Positions 5,424 through 5,827 of a DNA stretch of 5,827 bases are shown piece by piece (position 1 is the stretch's first letter; every line of letters begins with the position of its first letter). Location of the stretch: the NCBI GenBank assembly GCA_022865845.1, contig JALHUC010000011.1, positions 1-5,827 of the forward strand, in the 5' to 3' direction. The position numbers were made by a program, and so were the translations under genes. The notes under the pieces are model-generated. The model was not told where the DNA came from, did not search any database, and saw only the letters and a program-made list of their open reading frames with translations. The DNA is from a bacterium (lineage in GTDB: Bacteria; BMS3Abin14).

Positions 5424-5827
5424 AAATGAGCTGAATGCTCTTGGCTGGAAGCCTCCGGACGTCATACTGATAACAGGAGACACTTATGTGGATTCGCCGT
5501 TTATCGGCGTCGCGGTCATTGGAAAGGTACTGATAGATGCCGGTTTCACGGTAGGCATAATAGCGCAGCCCGATATCTTCAGTGGAAAAGATATCGGCCG
5601 GCTGGGGGAGCCGAATCTCTTCTGGGGCATTACTTCGGGATGCATGGACTCCATGATATCCAATTATACCCCGACGAATAAGCGGCGAAAGCGGGATGAT
5701 CTGACCGGCGGCGGTCTAAATATCAGACGTCCGGATATGGCGGTTATCGCATACACCAATCTTGTCCGCCGATATTTTAAAAAGACAAACCCGATTGTTA
5801 TCGGCGGGATTGAAGCGAGCCTGAGAC
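5404..5827 (+). CDS. ygiQ: YgiQ family (UPF0313) radical SAM protein, N-terminal part
   Basis: From the ATG at 5404 there are 141 intact codons to the right edge. The opening MFLPTTKNELNALGWKPPDV, the DVILITGDTYVDSPFIG segment (19-35), AVIGKVLIDAGFTVGIIAQP (37-56), FWGITSGCMDSMISNYT (73-89), the RRPDMAVIAYTNLVRR block (108-123) and PIVIGGIEASLR (130-141) match the N-terminal B12-binding-like (Rossmann) region of YgiQ proteins. The radical SAM CxxxCxxC cluster motif lies further on in this family (total length about 600 residues or more) and is outside the window. The biochemical role of YgiQ is not established. The start is fixed by the conserved MFLPTT opening; no clear Shine-Dalgarno precedes it, and it overlaps the end of the broken methyltransferase frame, suggesting that in an ancestor the two were translationally coupled. 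Confidence 0.9.
   Translation, partial: MFLPTTKNELNALGWKPPDVILITGDTYVDSPFIGVAVIGKVLIDAGFTVGIIAQPDIFSGKDIGRLGEPNLFWGITSGCMDSMISNYTPTNKRRKRDDLTGGGLNIRRPDMAVIAYTNLVRRYFKKTNPIVIGGIEASLR

Noticed and set aside
1..5827. CRISPR array, tRNA or rRNA genes, complete insertion sequence
   Set aside because: No regularly spaced repeats, no cloverleaf or rRNA-like segments, and the only transposase is a relic without recognisable matched element ends.

Overview
The window looks like a piece of a Desulfobacterota (delta-proteobacterial) chromosome. The evidence is the set of gene families on the right: a REP-associated tyrosine transposase, a DUF6504-type small protein, an AhpD-like protein, an RlmM/FtsJ-like rRNA methyltransferase and a YgiQ-type radical SAM protein. 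All have a sequence style I associate with Desulfobacteraceae relatives. This is recognition from memory, not a search result.

Left part (1-2461, minus strand): a compact three-gene operon. In transcription order it encodes a PIG-L family LmbE-type deacetylase, a GT4 glycosyltransferase, and a (alpha/alpha)6-barrel glycosidase-like protein resembling GH100 that runs off the left edge. The first two genes share an ATGA stop/start overlap behind a strong Shine-Dalgarno. The second and third are separated by one base. A deacetylase made with a glycosyltransferase suggests a small carbohydrate pathway (glycosylate, then N-deacetylate, or trim); the substrate cannot be read from the sequence.

Middle and right part (2581-5423): an unusual run of broken genes with one intact gene among them. 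From left to right these are: the C-terminal remnant of an unrecognised protein (minus strand); a REP-associated transposase with two internal deletions, stops and a frameshift; an intact DUF6504-like gene; an AhpD-like gene cut just after its CxxC motif; and an RlmM-like methyltransferase that has lost its SAM-binding motif I and shifted frame. All but the first are on the plus strand. The losses are mainly internal or terminal deletions, so this reads as a neutral, decaying stretch.

Right edge (5404-5827, plus strand): the intact N-terminal part of a YgiQ-family radical SAM protein, whose start overlaps the tail of the broken methyltransferase gene.

I see no tRNA, rRNA, CRISPR array or complete mobile element. 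No clearly new system is demonstrated. The best candidates for a second look are the deacetylase/glycosyltransferase/glycosidase operon and the deletion-ridden stretch beside the transposase remnant.
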